Of a stretch of 64,000 nucleotides of DNA, positions 1 to 11,197 are shown piece by piece; positions within the stretch are counted from its first letter, which is position 1; each line of letters starts with the position of its first letter. Source of the stretch: Ischnura elegans (Eukaryota > Arthropoda > Insecta > Odonata > Coenagrionidae); the NCBI RefSeq assembly GCF_921293095.1, contig NC_060259.1:47287812-47351811 (forward strand), given 5' to 3'. The position numbers and the translations under genes were made by a program. Under the pieces are notes generated by a model. That model ran no database searches, had not been told where the DNA came from, and was given only the letters and a program-made list of their open reading frames with translations.

Positions 1-72
1 TGTCGATAGGGGAAAGGGAGGACACCATTGATAAGGCCTGTTTCTTCCGCACTTTAATGAGGATGTTATCAA

Positions 73-276
73 TTATTGCTGGTCGATAGCCATTAACCTT
101 TGCAATGTGCTGATTTTCCATTCCTTATTGTAATTCTCTACACTAAGAGGAATTTTTATGAGTCTATTGATTAAAGAATGGAACGCTGCTGTCTTGTGTT
201 GGAAGGGGTGGCATGAGTCCGCGGGAATGATAACGTCGGTGGAGGTGGGTTTGCGGTAAATATCAAAAAGATGCAT
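73..276 (-). mobile_element. Penelope-like element reverse-transcriptase fragment
   Basis: The minus-strand reading MHLFDIYRKPTSTDV then ADSCHPFQHKTAAFHSLINR matches the well-conserved block of Penelope-like reverse transcriptases (IYRKPT...DSCHP..HK.AA...L.NR). Only about 67 residues remain, ending at a stop; the rest may lie outside the window. It is a dead remnant. Confidence 0.75.
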
Positions 277-309
277 TTCTTCAGTTAGTTGGATGTTTAA
301 ATGTAAATA

Positions 310-660
310 ATTAATTGATTTATTTCCTACTCACATAGCAAATTTAATATTGCTGTTCTGAATTTTTTTTAATTTTCCTAAGGCAATTCTTGTATATTTC
401 ACCGCCGTTCACGCGGCAGGGTTAGAAATATTACACATACCGCTTTGCGCGGCTTTAGCGCAGGTTTGAGGCTCTCAACCGGTTGTGGCTTCTTGGAAGT
501 CTTTTCTTCCTCGCGTTGCCATCCTCGATGGACACCTAGTACCATCAGCCTCGGTGTAATTGCCATGGGAATTAAAGAACCTGGATAGCGTAGTGGTCTG
601 CGCTAAGTGGCCCGGTAAGTGAAAGGTCCGTGGTTCGATTCTCCATCGATCGATAGGGTA
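310..660 (+). repeat. Fold-back repeat with Pol III-like boxes, copy 1 (one arm lost)
   Basis: This copy is the reverse complement of 5780-6215. It carries a tRNA-like A box (TAGCGTAGTGG, 586-596) and B box (GGTTCGATTC, 632-641) with tRNA-like spacing. It lacks the inverted arm that makes copy 2 palindromic: the sequence steps from GGACACCTAG directly to TACCATCAGCC at about 531-546. A SINE origin is likely but no clear tail is seen. Confidence 0.6.
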
Positions 661-1001
661 TTATCAAGTATTATTTTGTAGAGGTAGATGCATACGTATG
701 GTAATCCCTTGAAGTCCTTTCTCACCATGCGGCCTCAACAGTTAAATGTTCTTGGTCGAGAGGTCGGACATATTTCAGCTCTTTGTATGGACTGCCAGAT
801 TGATCCGGTAGGGCTAGAGTAACCCAATTTTTACTCCTCTCCTTTTGCAATAGCCTTAGTCCAGATACTCTTAAAATACCATTATTAATTTTTGGGAATA
901 ACGGATAGAGCTTCAAAAAACCTGAAAATAGCCTTAAAGCATAAAAAATCATCATGATGCGGCCTAAATAACTGGTTAAAATAATAGGTGAAAGGGTTAT
1001 A
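661..1001. other. Unassigned intergenic stretch
   Basis: No gene, repeat end or known motif is recognised here. A minus-strand open frame exists, but its sequence matches no family I know. Confidence 0.3.
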
Positions 1002-3052
1002 CCGTATTTGCACGAATCTAAGACGAACACGATTCTAAGACGACCCCCCCTTTTTTGGAACTCCACCATGGGAAAAAAAATTTCTAGGGGAAAACAATCA
1101 ATGCGCGAATGTTTGGCTATGTTGCCTATGTCCCAGGAAACGCAGGATTTTTGGCACGTAATGACAGGAATAGTGGTACTTAATCGAGACACTTAGGTCT
1201 TATTGTTGATTCGACTAATAGTTTCTTCGGAGGGGCCATGGTCCGAAGACGAATAAAATTAAACTAGTGAAAATGAAACCTGACTTTATTAAACCCACAC
1301 GGTAAACACTCCGTGGTATGAAGGCAAGCCACCCTGGAAAGTATGTAACCACTCGTACGAGCTATGCTATCGCGTTCGGCGTACACAGAGCATACTGCAG
1401 GGGGTGAAGCATGACCATATGACTGCGCCATGAAATTTTTTGTCCCAAAGATAGGGCAACTTACCCATTCTTCTCTAATTAGCGTAGCGTCAGATGGGCG
1501 GATGAATTCGGATTGTTAGTAGGGAGGAACAAAATATCCTGAGAAGATATCCCTTCCTCGGTAACTCTGACAAGTGAGACTTATGGTATAACTCGTAAAT
1601 TGATAACTGATAATAACCTGATATCCTGTTTTCGGAAAAAATGCCGCATTAACTGCCGAGAAGCTCAGCAACGAGGATATCGAGTTTTGCCAAAAATCAC
1701 CATCGTATTTTTCCAACTAGTTCCTTGCTTAAAAATGCTTAAATAACGTTAGAAATACGTCGTGTTTGGTCTCGTTCTTTTTTGAATTACGAGAACATTG
1801 CACATATTCCAGCCTAATAAAAGTATAATACCAATTGCCGAAATTCATTGTTAGACACCTTATGAGCTAATAGGTGATTGGATGCAGCAGTTGACCTCCA
1901 GAAACCGGGAACTTTAAGCAAGTAGGCTGAAAAAGGTCAGTGGGTGAGAAAAGGGGGGCATGAAACGCGTTTCTATTGTTCTCGTGTAAATTGATATTTT
2001 TTTCGAAGCTAAGGTCTTCGTAATACGATCCCTGCGCTAGCTGGGACCATTTGTTTGATTTTGGAGAAGAGGAAAGCGTCAGAGGGGGAGGCGAGAGATG
2101 CATGGAGGTGGATAGCGGATCTTGGGAAATGCGCTTATGCTACTACCCCAAGGCTTTTAGCTTCTCCCAATGGTGATTTCATTTCGTGGGGAATATTTAA
2201 TCTATGTGCCTGTAGTTATTAGCCATAAATGACACATTGTATTTATTTCGTCTCATTTTCGTCAAAAGATTGATGTGGGAAAATTATACGTCGGGACCAC
2301 CATCTTCAAACAATCAATGCGGTAAAAACGATACTTTTGAGATGCGGGAAAAAATTACATCGTCTGTATGGAACCTTATTTGTGACCAGAAACGGCGAAC
2401 GATGAATGCGGAAAAATGATCAATACGGGTACGATAGATCGGAGTTCCACTAAATAACTTTTCTTTTGAAAGCGGCAGTGTAATAATTTCTTTTCTCTGC
2501 CATTGTAATACTCTGAAAGGCACGGAATCACAACTAAATCGATTTCTTTAATCAGAGGCAAATCATGTTGCCATCTTACCGTTGCTCTGAGAAAAATGCG
2601 ACGACTTTTTAGCAGTTTATCCCACTACGGCATTGAGGCTTTAACGTTACAATTTAGGTAAATTGTAACCAATCACACGAAAATTTTGTGAGTTGATCGA
2701 GCTTTAACTTGAATGGAGCCGAACCCAGGGTAAAGCAGGCAATCTCGCGGACTCGGCAGAAGTGCACCCGGCGACTGATCGGCACGCGCCGAATCTTTGC
2801 CTGCTGCCCAAAAATGGATTTTTTTTACTTGAACGCAAAATTAAATATGCTAAATTACTGTTAAGCTATTTTTGATGTTGATTTTTTGTTGTATAGCTAT
2901 CAGGTGGCAACCTCAGGTGTCCATGATTTTTCCGACGTAAATTATGCAACCCGCTTGACGTCAAAAATTTTGCATCCGATTCTAAGACGAACCCTCTTTT
3001 CCGCAGGAGTTGCGAGGGAAAAAAACCTCGTCTTAGATTCGTGCAAATACGG
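1002..3052. mobile_element. TA-flanked DNA transposon with CCGTATTTGCACG ends
   Basis: A 25-bp terminal inverted repeat (starting CCGTATTTGCACGAATC, ending GATTCGTGCAAATACGG) bounds 2051 bp, flanked by TA on both sides (1000-1001 and 3053-3054). No transposase is visible. Most of the interior (about 1092-2446) is a nested copy of the Tigger-like family seen complete at 47204-49156. The ends resemble the MITEs at 30751 and 49765. Confidence 0.7.
1092..2446 (-). mobile_element. Nested copy A of the 47204-49156 Tigger-like family
   Basis: Reverse complement of large parts of 47204-49156. The right part (2237-2446) keeps the arrayed GATGCGGGAAAA-type subterminal motifs and ends GATAGATCGGAGTTCCAC, the family terminus. 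The left end is eroded and the middle has a deletion of several hundred bases. Confidence 0.65.
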
Positions 3053-3348
3053 TAGATCAAGTATAATAAATTTAAACAAATTACATGTATAATATATGTA
3101 TATTGTATATATATAATAAATAATAAAATAAATTGCATGTAATAAAATTATATTAAATAAAGGGTCAAATAAAGGCAGGTATATAAGGGTTCTAAGTGAA
3201 ATTTGTGAGATATCTTCCGCTGCATTCCTGAAGGAATGGCCTTTGACAAATGAAACAACATCCACGTCGTAGGGCAAATTTTTAGTATCTATTTGAAATA
3301 ACTCGGTTGAAACCAATTTCATTCCAATGTGCAGGGTGGGTGAAGAGG
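3053..3348. other. AT-rich intergenic stretch
   Basis: The stretch contains runs such as TATATATAATAAATAATAAAATAAA and nothing else recognisable as gene or mobile DNA. Confidence 0.3.
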
Positions 3349-3413
3349 GTGGGTGAGGAGACGAGAGCTAAAGCAACACCGCTACCTTCTTTAGCTCTTG
3401 TCTCCTCACCCAC
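3349..3413. repeat. 25-bp inverted repeat able to form a hairpin
   Basis: Arms 3349-3373 and 3389-3413 are complementary at 24 of 25 positions (the exception is a G/T wobble), with a 15-base loop. The arms contain GGGTGAGGAGAC and GTCTCCTCACCC. The surroundings are polypurine/polypyrimidine biased. Function unknown. Confidence 0.7.
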
Positions 3414-3559
3414 TTCAACCCCGCCCTCCCCTCGCTGGTCAGATACCTATCCTCACAGGAAAAACCCTCGTCCCAAATCAAGGCTGACCCTTTCCCCCTT
3501 ATCCCCCATTCCATTCCGTGCTTAACCCTTACCCTGCCCTCTCAACCAGTCCTTTTCCT

Positions 3560-3720
3560 TTCCGATAGATATCCTCACTGTCATATGTGTATAAATACAT
3601 GATGCATGCAAGATCAGTCACCTGACGATGTAATCAAGTTACGAAACCCGGGTCGTGCCCATAATTAAATAACAGTGAACCTTACAAAGTTATTATTTCT
3701 TTATTTCCAGTTAAATTCCT
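3560..3720 (+). mobile_element. Penelope-like element terminal region
   Basis: The segment holds a hammerhead-like core (3619-3657) followed by ACAGTGAACCTTACAAAG and TTATTATTTCTTTATT, the pattern found in terminal repeats of Penelope-like elements. No reverse transcriptase adjoins it in this orientation. It is a truncated end, independent of the 73-276 fragment, which lies on the other strand. Confidence 0.5.
3619..3657 (+). ncRNA. Hammerhead-ribozyme-like motif
   Basis: All core elements are present in order: CTGACGA (3622-3628, fits CUGANGA), a 4-bp helix II (GTAA 3630-3633 with TTAC 3639-3642), GAAA (3643-3646), a minimal helix III (AC/GT closed by CCGG), and the cleavage triplet GTC ending at 3654. 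Helix I is short: CAC with GTG, with mismatches beyond. Very short helix III is typical of hammerheads in Penelope-like elements. Activity is not shown. Confidence 0.55.
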
Positions 3721-3763
3721 AATCAAGAGAAACTCACGATTACCCCAAAATTATAGGGGGTAG

Positions 3764-3960
3764 GGTGTGCCGCGTAAATTCAGTTCTACAGGACTACAGT
3801 CTGTGCCAGAGAGAAGGCTCACGGGCGCCTCGCCGATTACATGACATCTACAGCTACATCTACATAGTAAACTGCGAGCCACGTCTAGGGTGTATGACAG
3901 GGGAGCACGCATTAGGACAGGCCAACGACCAGAGACCGAAAGGAGGTCTTCACCTCTGAA
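3764..3960 (+). repeat. Fragment of a dispersed arthropod-type repeat
   Basis: The sequence CTACAGCTACATCTACATAG followed by AACTGCGAGCCACG resembles a repeat block common in arthropod genomes. Its class is not certain. No coding content. Confidence 0.3.
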
Positions 3961-5779
3961 TTTTTGTCCAACTATTCATGCGTAGGCTGTGGATTTGTGC
4001 AAATAAAAATGTCCACGTGCAAAAAAAGTGTCGATAGCAATTATGGTCACAGCGGATGCAATACCGCACGATTGTCAACAAACAACCACATCAATATTAG
4101 CGATGATACGACGTTTTTTATTAAAAGACGGTGTATGCTGCAATGGGAGATATATAAAAGTATGCAAAACATAAACTTCCTGCTGAAAATAAGATTTTTT
4201 CTTGAAAAAGATCTATTACGTCAGTAATTTGTATTGGAGGATGGAGGTCATCATGGGACACGTGATACATGGGTGATAGATGAGTGATGCGTGGGTGAGA
4301 CATGGGTTATACAAACATCCGTGAGGAATGACGTTAATATACTTAAAGCGTAGGAGGATAAAGGAATTCTTTTTGGCAAGTAGTATTCCGGTCTGGTATA
4401 CTATTTTCTTGGAGTAAGCAGAGTATCCCCTTAGAGAAGTGGTGAGAGCAATTTAGGGACATTAGCGGATGGTTTGGCAAGGAATTTGAAGGTTGTCAGG
4501 CTCTAAGGGGAATTACAGTAAAATTAAGCTCTCCTCATGACACACTACCTTGAATGAGTGGATTTCTTATAGTATTTGCTATGGTATTTCCCATGGTTTA
4601 AAAAAATAGGTTTACATAATAGTGAAATTGTTTTTTATAGACTCATCAATGTAACAGCACTTTGCTGGACTCGGAATTTTGTAAATTTTTATGAACCACA
4701 CCCGATTTGTAAGCAGCCTTTTTTGTAAATGTGCGTTGCAATAAATTTTTGTGAAAATAGTTGAATCAATGAAAATGAATTGTGTTATTTCATTTCTGAA
4801 GGCAGCCCTGGTCTATTTTGAAGACTGTGACATGGCGCAGTAGGACGTCTCTCTCTGCCATTGGTATGGCTGTGCATAATTAGACACGTGATAGACCGGC
4901 CATTCGGCCATCGTCTGGTTTTTCTCTCCGTTAGAAAGACAGAGATGTGGGTCCCAGCGAGCTGGCATGATACTTCTTTGGGTGGCTGCAGGAAACTCAT
5001 GCAGTCTTCACATTCATTTCTTCCCTCGCTCCTATTTATTTTTATCCTTTCACTATCTTTGTGTTGCTTTTCGTGAATCCATGGTTACGTCGACGTGGTT
5101 TGGCTAAATGATAACCACTAGTTTGATAGTGTTATGTATATTTAACTAACTGGTTTATTCGTCATACGACTTCGTATCTGTGATGTTTTTGACAATGAGG
5201 TTTATTTACTTTACGAATATGTTGCACATTAATAGCAAGTTTTTTAACAAATTCCATTAAAAAAAGTTTAATTTACAAACTTGAACCCATTTTTTTGTTG
5301 GTATGTAACATGCTATTCCGAGCACATGCATTATCACCATCTGCGATATTACTACGCTTGAAGGAAGGAATAGTTGAGAAAATTATTGAGGGGATAATTA
5401 ACAATCATGCACATTTAAGGTGTCACTTTTGATGTCTCAATTGTCACTTGAAAAGACAATTATGCAGCTAGTTTAAAGAGAAATTGTGTTAGCGTTAAAC
5501 ACCATTTAATTGCATACGAGAAAGGTGATGTAAATCGCATGTACTATAATCCTGATACAATCATTTCAAGTCTTAACTTATACTTTTCCTACACTAAATA
5601 TCGGAATTGGAGATACCAATCTGTCTTTGGTAAATGCAGATCCACCTTGAAAACTCTTCTTCATTTTTTCTCAGAGATTGAACCTTTGCGGAAAGTTCAA
5701 TGGTTTGGAGTGGGGCGCATTTTGAAAATAGGTATGGGTGAAGACCATATTCAAGGAATGACATTAATATCAATCTAGT
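3961..5779. other. Unassigned intergenic stretch with a degenerate TGGGTGA minisatellite
   Basis: No gene is recognised. A short run of imperfect CATGGGTGA-type units lies at about 4252-4310. Open frames here are short and overlapping and show no family similarity. Confidence 0.35.
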
Positions 5780-6215
5780 TACCCTATCGATCGATGGAGA
5801 ATCGAACCACGGACCTTACACTTACCGGGCCACTTAGCGCAGACCACTACGCTATCCAGGTTCTTTAATTCCCATGGCAATTACACCGAGGCTGATGGTA
5901 CCATCAGCCTCGGTGTAATTGCCATGGGATTTAAAGAACCTGGATAGCGTAGTGGTCTGCGCTAAGTGGCCCGGTAAGTGTAAGGTCCGTGGTGTCCATC
6001 GAGGATGGCAACGCGAGGAAGAAAAGACTTCCAAGAAGCCACAACCGGTTGAGAGCCTCAAACCTGCGCTAAAGCCGCGCAAAGCGGTATGTGTAATGTT
6101 TCTAACCCTGCCGCATGAACGGCGGTGAAATATACAAGAATTGCCTTGAGAAAATAAAAAAAAATTCAGAACAGCAATATTAAATTCTATGTGAGTAGGA
6201 AATAAATCAATTAAT
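5780..6215 (-). repeat. Fold-back repeat with Pol III-like boxes, copy 2 (palindromic)
   Basis: Reverse-complement relative of 310-660 but with an additional inverted arm. Its core (5806-5993) is two 94-bp arms with one mismatch and no spacer. The left arm, read on the minus strand, keeps both A-like and B-like boxes; the right arm loses the B box where it switches to the GTCCATCGAGGATGG segment. No coding content beyond chance frames. Confidence 0.65.
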
Positions 6216-6857
6216 AGCCTTAAGGAGCTTGAAAATTCTGGATTTGGGAGAATTAATTTTATTCCGCTTGGCCGCTCGCGTTTTGAATTCAGAGACATTA
6301 TTCCATTTTGAGGGAACACTAAGTGGAAATATGTATCATTTGGTAATGGATATAACTAATTTAGGAAATGAACAATTTATAATTCTGTAAACATCTAGGG
6401 GAGTGATCCACAGATCTACCCCTTTATTTCTCGAGGTAATTCTAAATTTTCTGTTCTTTCAATTTTCACATATCCAGTTCTCGTTTTCGAAGTTGGTTGT
6501 AGTATCCGAGGTCATAATTACACTTCCAACAGTTACCCACTCGCAATATATTATCAAAAAATTCTCATTTGCATCTCGCCAATTTCAATTTTATAATAAT
6601 ATAACAAAAAAACTTTCACCGAGGTATGCAAAAATATATTTTTAATACAATTTTAGGGCTCTTGATTATATCTGAAATATATGCAAGTTACCTATTTTGA
6701 TAGGTCACCCCCGTGGAAATATTATTGGGCTGGATCTATTTCCTAGGATTTTTCTTGGTAGGTGGAAATCATTGTCTAATGTGATCGTAGCCGGTACCTA
6801 GGTGGTGGCTTGGGGGTGCATACCCCCCCCCAAAACCTCTATATATGTGTAATATTT
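6216..6857. other. Unassigned AT-rich stretch
   Basis: No gene is seen. Near 6800-6845 a C-run segment (GGGGGTGCATACCCC) resembles the interior of the neighbouring hAT-type MITE and may be a degraded relative. Confidence 0.3.
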
Positions 6858-7163
6858 CAGTGGCGTAACGTTGGGGGGAATGAGGGGTTGTATCCCCCCC
6901 CCCAAAGCCTCGGAGAAATAAAATAATATTTAAATATCTTTTCTGGATTTTATATATAATGACTTCATCTTCTTAAAGTTGAATTTTATATGCCAAAATG
7001 ATGAAACATGCATTTTCAGAAATGTTATTTTTCTAAATTTTTCCTGACCTCCCTGTTTCTTGGGGGGCTAGACCCCAATAACCCCTCTCGTCCCCCCAAA
7101 AGCCGGATCATCCCCCCCCAGAGCCCTCTCATCCCCAAAAGCATATTCCTAGTTACGCCAATG
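6858..7163. mobile_element. hAT-type MITE (CAGTGGCGTAAC ends)
   Basis: The element begins CAGTGGCGTAACG and ends AGTTACGCCAATG, a near-perfect inverted terminal pair. Flanks TAATATTT and CAATATTT match 7 of 8, consistent with an 8-bp target duplication. The interior has C runs and no coding frame. A relative with an exact duplication is at 57571-57836. Confidence 0.75.
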
Positions 7164-7819
7164 CAATATTTTTAATATGGCCCCATTCTCATTGCGTTTG
7201 TTTTGTATTACGAGGTATCCTTGTCCTTGTATCCCCCCCAGAAAGATATCCTGGGTCTGCCCATGAAAGCGATAGCTATGAAATCTGTTTTCGTTTGGAT
7301 TACAATGAGAAGCTGTCCAGCCATCGCTTGTTAGCCTCCTCCTCACGTCATTTGGTTGGCTGTTTGTAAGTGGGAGACGCTTATCCTCAATCGGTTAATA
7401 AGGTTTTGGTAGGTGTAAGAAGTGAAGGTCGATATGCAACCGTCACCTGAAGACTTAAATTGCAAAGTGGGGTTTCCAAATACACATCTTCATATGCCTG
7501 ATGGTAGATGTGAAGCTATGTAGCAGTTTAAGGAATATCCTTTTACTCTGGGAGATTCTCGTGGACATGCTTTAATGCGATGGATGAATACGGAGTGCCG
7601 ATGATTTATTTAATTAGGAGTATCTTCATGAAAGAATACGAATCGAATTACGTCCAGGTCTATGAGTCCCAGATCGTATTATCTGTCTATCATGTCGTGT
7701 TGAAGGCTGCTTCAAGCTGGTTCAATGCTTTTTCTCTTGTATTTTTAATTAGATTGCTGGAATGTCATCAGTTGCGGATGGCTTATTTATCCAAAGGTTT
7801 CTTCATCATTGATTTCTGA
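7164..7819. other. Unassigned stretch, perhaps the far end of the adjacent LINE remnant
   Basis: No feature is certain. The minus strand continues the LINE remnant direction but is too broken by stops and frameshifts to align by eye. Confidence 0.25.
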
Positions 7820-9965
7820 TGAATAGGAGGTATAATGTCATCTTCATTTACTTCCCTCTTGTTTTCATTAGCATTCGTTCCTAGGCTGTTCTTCCCTTTG
7901 TTATCAATCGTTAGTTCTCCATTTTTTCCCTAAGGGTATTACATCCTCCCCTCAGGGTGCTTTCTCACTTTCCCATAGGTGGCCTCTACAGTGAGTCCTC
8001 GTTCTACGTCACCCCGTGGGCGTTTCGTGGGCGGTAATACGGTCAGTCTATTCAAAGTGTAAAACGGTGTGTATATCGTTAATTGCGATTACGGTTTTGG
8101 CAAATTTTAGCATCAGAGACATTTCCACGACAATGTCCAAGAAAACAATGTTCACAATAATTTTGGTTCCTGTTACTGCAATGATGTTTCAGCGATGATG
8201 ATGCCCAAGTGACGCCCGCCCGCCTCAATTCGCAATTAAAACCATCTCTTCGATCTCATAATCCCAGTTTGCTCGCCCTCCCTCATTTGCACCATTTTGA
8301 TTTCGCTCCTGACCGGTCCGAAAAGAAATTCTCGTAGCGAGGGTAAGGCCCATGGACCGGAGCACCGGATCCCCGGTCTGTAGCGTCTGGTAGCATTCAT
8401 TGGACCGCACTATAGCGAAGCCGAAAAGCAAATGCGGGAAGATACAAAAATGGAGAAGGATTTATGTCACTGCTGCTATTGTCGTCGATGAAGACAGGAA
8501 CTCGTATTTATGCCATAGTTTGGCATTCCCATCGTAAAAAATGCCCCATATATGATACGCTAAAATTTTTTCGCTTAGGAATTGTGAGGTCTAGGAACCG
8601 ATATTCAATTTTTACATTGTTTTTATGGCATATTATGCTTCGAATAACGTCATTTTGTTTATCGTCACATTTTTCAGGAACGGTAGGTGACGTTAAACGA
8701 GGACTCACTGTACTTTTCCATGCACAAGATTGTTCTGATCACAGATATTTTTCATCCACGCTCCTGTAGCTTTTCCTCGCTTTATGGTATATCTTGTTTC
8801 CTATTCTCTTGATTCTGCCCTTCCTCTGTTTTCACATTGTTTACTTTTTTCTTTCTTCAATGAGATCCAATACTTCCTGCATGACCAATGGTTTTTCCAT
8901 AACGTCTTTTCGTCTACAAGAACTTAATTGACTTCTGCCTGTAGACTTTCCCACCTCTCTCCCCCTGAATTATTGGTCATATGTTTTAATCTTTTTCTAC
9001 TGCTTCTTTAAAAGTCAGTTGATGCTAAACCTCCTTCAATTTTTCAACCAGCCATGTTTTTTCACGGCTTTCTTCATTTTTTTTTATTTTAGGGGATATT
9101 TCGTCATAACATTACCTAGTTATAATCACAGTCCATATCTGCCCCTGGGTAGCTGTTGAAGTCCTTCACCTGATTCATGAATCTAACTTTCAATATAATG
9201 TAGTCAATTTGGGATCTCATAAGGTCTCCTGGTATCTTCCATGTATATCTTATTCGCATGGGGGTTTTGAGTAGTGTTGGCCAACACTGTCCTTGGTTCA
9301 GTGAAAATTCAAGCAGCTTCCTCCTCTTTCATTTCGGTTTCCTAATCCATATTTCCCTTCTATCATCCTGCCTCCACCTTTGTTGATGGCAGCAATCCAT
9401 TCACTAAATATGGTAAGGTTTTTTCCCATCTTACCTGTTTGATAGACGTCTTCAACTTCTTCATCCTCATAATCTGATGAAGGCATGTAAACCTGCACCA
9501 CTACAGAAGCTATGGGTTTTGTTTTTATCATGACCATTACTATCTTTTCCTTAAACTGCAGGTAGTTTTCTTTTAACATGCATCCCACTGCTCTTCCAAT
9601 GCATTATCCCTACTCCAGTATTTACCATTTAGCGATACTGTGTGTATTGTTCTGTGGCTTACACTCCAAAAGTCTTCCTCCTCAAGCCACTTCATTACGC
9701 TGATGCCTAATACGTTGAGGTTCATTCTTCGTACCTCTAAGTTTTCTAGTCTACCACAGGCACCATGGGAATTAACATTCCACTTTCCTGTCCTTAGCAT
9801 TTTACCACATTTGACCAATGTGCCACGAAATCTGAATTTGGGACTAGTTAACCAACGGAATATTTTACCATAGAGAAATCCATTTTGTCTTGATATAAAA
9901 TGAGTGGAGTAGTTGCAACTCCTCGGGATGATATTGTGGTGGTTTACTCTTGCCTTCCACATCAC
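7820..9965 (-). pseudogene. RTE-type LINE remnant (endonuclease and start of reverse transcriptase)
   Basis: The minus strand reads through AP-endonuclease landmarks in order: NVLGISVMKW, VYMPSSDYEDEEVE, GKYGLGNRNERG, SQIDYI, SYPGADMD, then KPLVMQEVLDLIEERKK and, after an insertion, EVNEDDIIPPI. This order is that of RTE/BovB-like non-LTR retrotransposons. Several frameshifts and stops break it, so it is inactive. A 722-bp pogo-like MITE (7989-8710) interrupts it. Confidence 0.75.
7989..8710. mobile_element. Pogo/Tigger-like element (CAGTGAGTCCTCG ends) inside the LINE
   Basis: It starts CAGTGAGTCCTCGTTCTACG and ends with the inverted match ACGAGGACTCACTG, flanked by TA on both sides. No transposase is visible. 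LINE sequence continues on both sides. Confidence 0.8.
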
Positions 9966-10457
9966 AGACCTACAGCCGGTGTAATACTAATGACTAATTT
10001 TTTAAATGGAAATGAACTTCCGTCGCGAAGGGAATATGCTCAAGATTGAAGGGTAAATCGTGATCTCAGAGGAACAAAGCAGCTTTGAATCCCAATATTT
10101 ACCAAGCCGTGGTAAATTAAGATCCTCGCTTAATTAGTAGCATATTTACATCACACTCGTTAATTTCTGTCAATAAATTTCATGTTATGAGTCACTTAAA
10201 TTTTGAAAACGTCCTATTTAAAAAAAAAACAAAATAATTAACACGAAGTTTTATTTCACAAATGTATTATATTTATTTGCTATTTATTCCTTTGGTGTTT
10301 CTAATTGTGCAAATATTTTGGCAAATTATATTGTTTTTAAAATTATTTATTTCTGATTCAATGTACATATGTATCTGTGGAAAAATATTTTATGTTAATA
10401 TAGTTCTATTTTTTATCATGGCAGGGTTAAGGATATAACTAGATGAAGTCTAGAGGT
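9966..10457. other. Unassigned AT-rich stretch
   Basis: No gene or repeat end is recognised. Confidence 0.3.
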
Positions 10458-10714
10458 CAGTGGCGGATACAGATGGGGGGCGCGCGCCCCTCCCTTGCGG
10501 GTCTGGCTGTATTGCCAAACGTTGCAGAACCACAATTGTGACTTTTTTATATCATAAGATGGCATCGTCTTATATATGTGTATAATTACTATAATTAAAA
10601 TTTTATTTTACTCTGCCTGTGACTTGATTATTTTTTATCACGATAAAAGTAAAGGCAACTCAATATGTATATCTTTTGCACCCCCTCCTTGAGTGTTTTC
10701 TGTATCCGCCACTG
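10458..10714. mobile_element. hAT-type MITE (CAGTGGCGGATACAG ends)
   Basis: The 257-bp element has inverted ends CAGTGGCGGATACAG and CTGTATCCGCCACTG and an exact 8-bp duplication CTAGAGGT at 10450-10457 and 10715-10722. A truncated relative is at 30227-30421. Confidence 0.9.
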
Positions 10715-11197
10715 CTAGAGGTTCACAGGAGGTATTGGAGCCAGCAGAGGAGGGGCCAATGGTAGCCTTTGATGATGGGAAATTGTTGACCTGCTGAATT
10801 TTAGAACTTCTATTATGTTTCTGTTATTTAAAAATTGTACATTTGTAACATGTCACTTGTAACTGCCATATGTAATTACTATTGTAATCAGGGATTGGTG
10901 TTTTGCATGTAAATTGAGGAAGGGATAAAGTGTATTTAGATGTGTGTGTGTGTCTATTGTTTTGTAGATGTCACCACTGGTCGAGAGTATTTGAGATGAA
11001 TGTGATTACTCTAGCATGAGAGAGTGTGCACCATGTTGTAACGGTACTGTGTCGGTTGTGAGTGTTACATACGAAACGAGAATAATAAAGCGTTTATCTA
11101 AATGGACTACGTGGTTGTTAATTCGGACCTCCTCTCCTCGGGAACACTTCACATAAATTGTTAGATCTCTTTGTTCCAGCAGGTAGAAAACTTGAAG
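10715..11197. other. Unassigned intergenic stretch with a short TG run
   Basis: A TGTGTGTGTGTGT run lies at about 10941-10953. Nothing else is recognised. Confidence 0.3.

Noticed and set aside
586..641. tRNA gene
   Set aside because: A and B boxes are present, but no cloverleaf can be drawn and the sequence is repeated, so a tRNA-derived repeat is the better reading.
722..1192. 156-codon minus-strand open frame
   Set aside because: It crosses the left end of the 1002-3052 transposon and shows no family similarity.
5852..6319. 155-codon minus-strand open frame
   Set aside because: It crosses the palindrome and fold-back repeat body, so openness is explained by the repeat.
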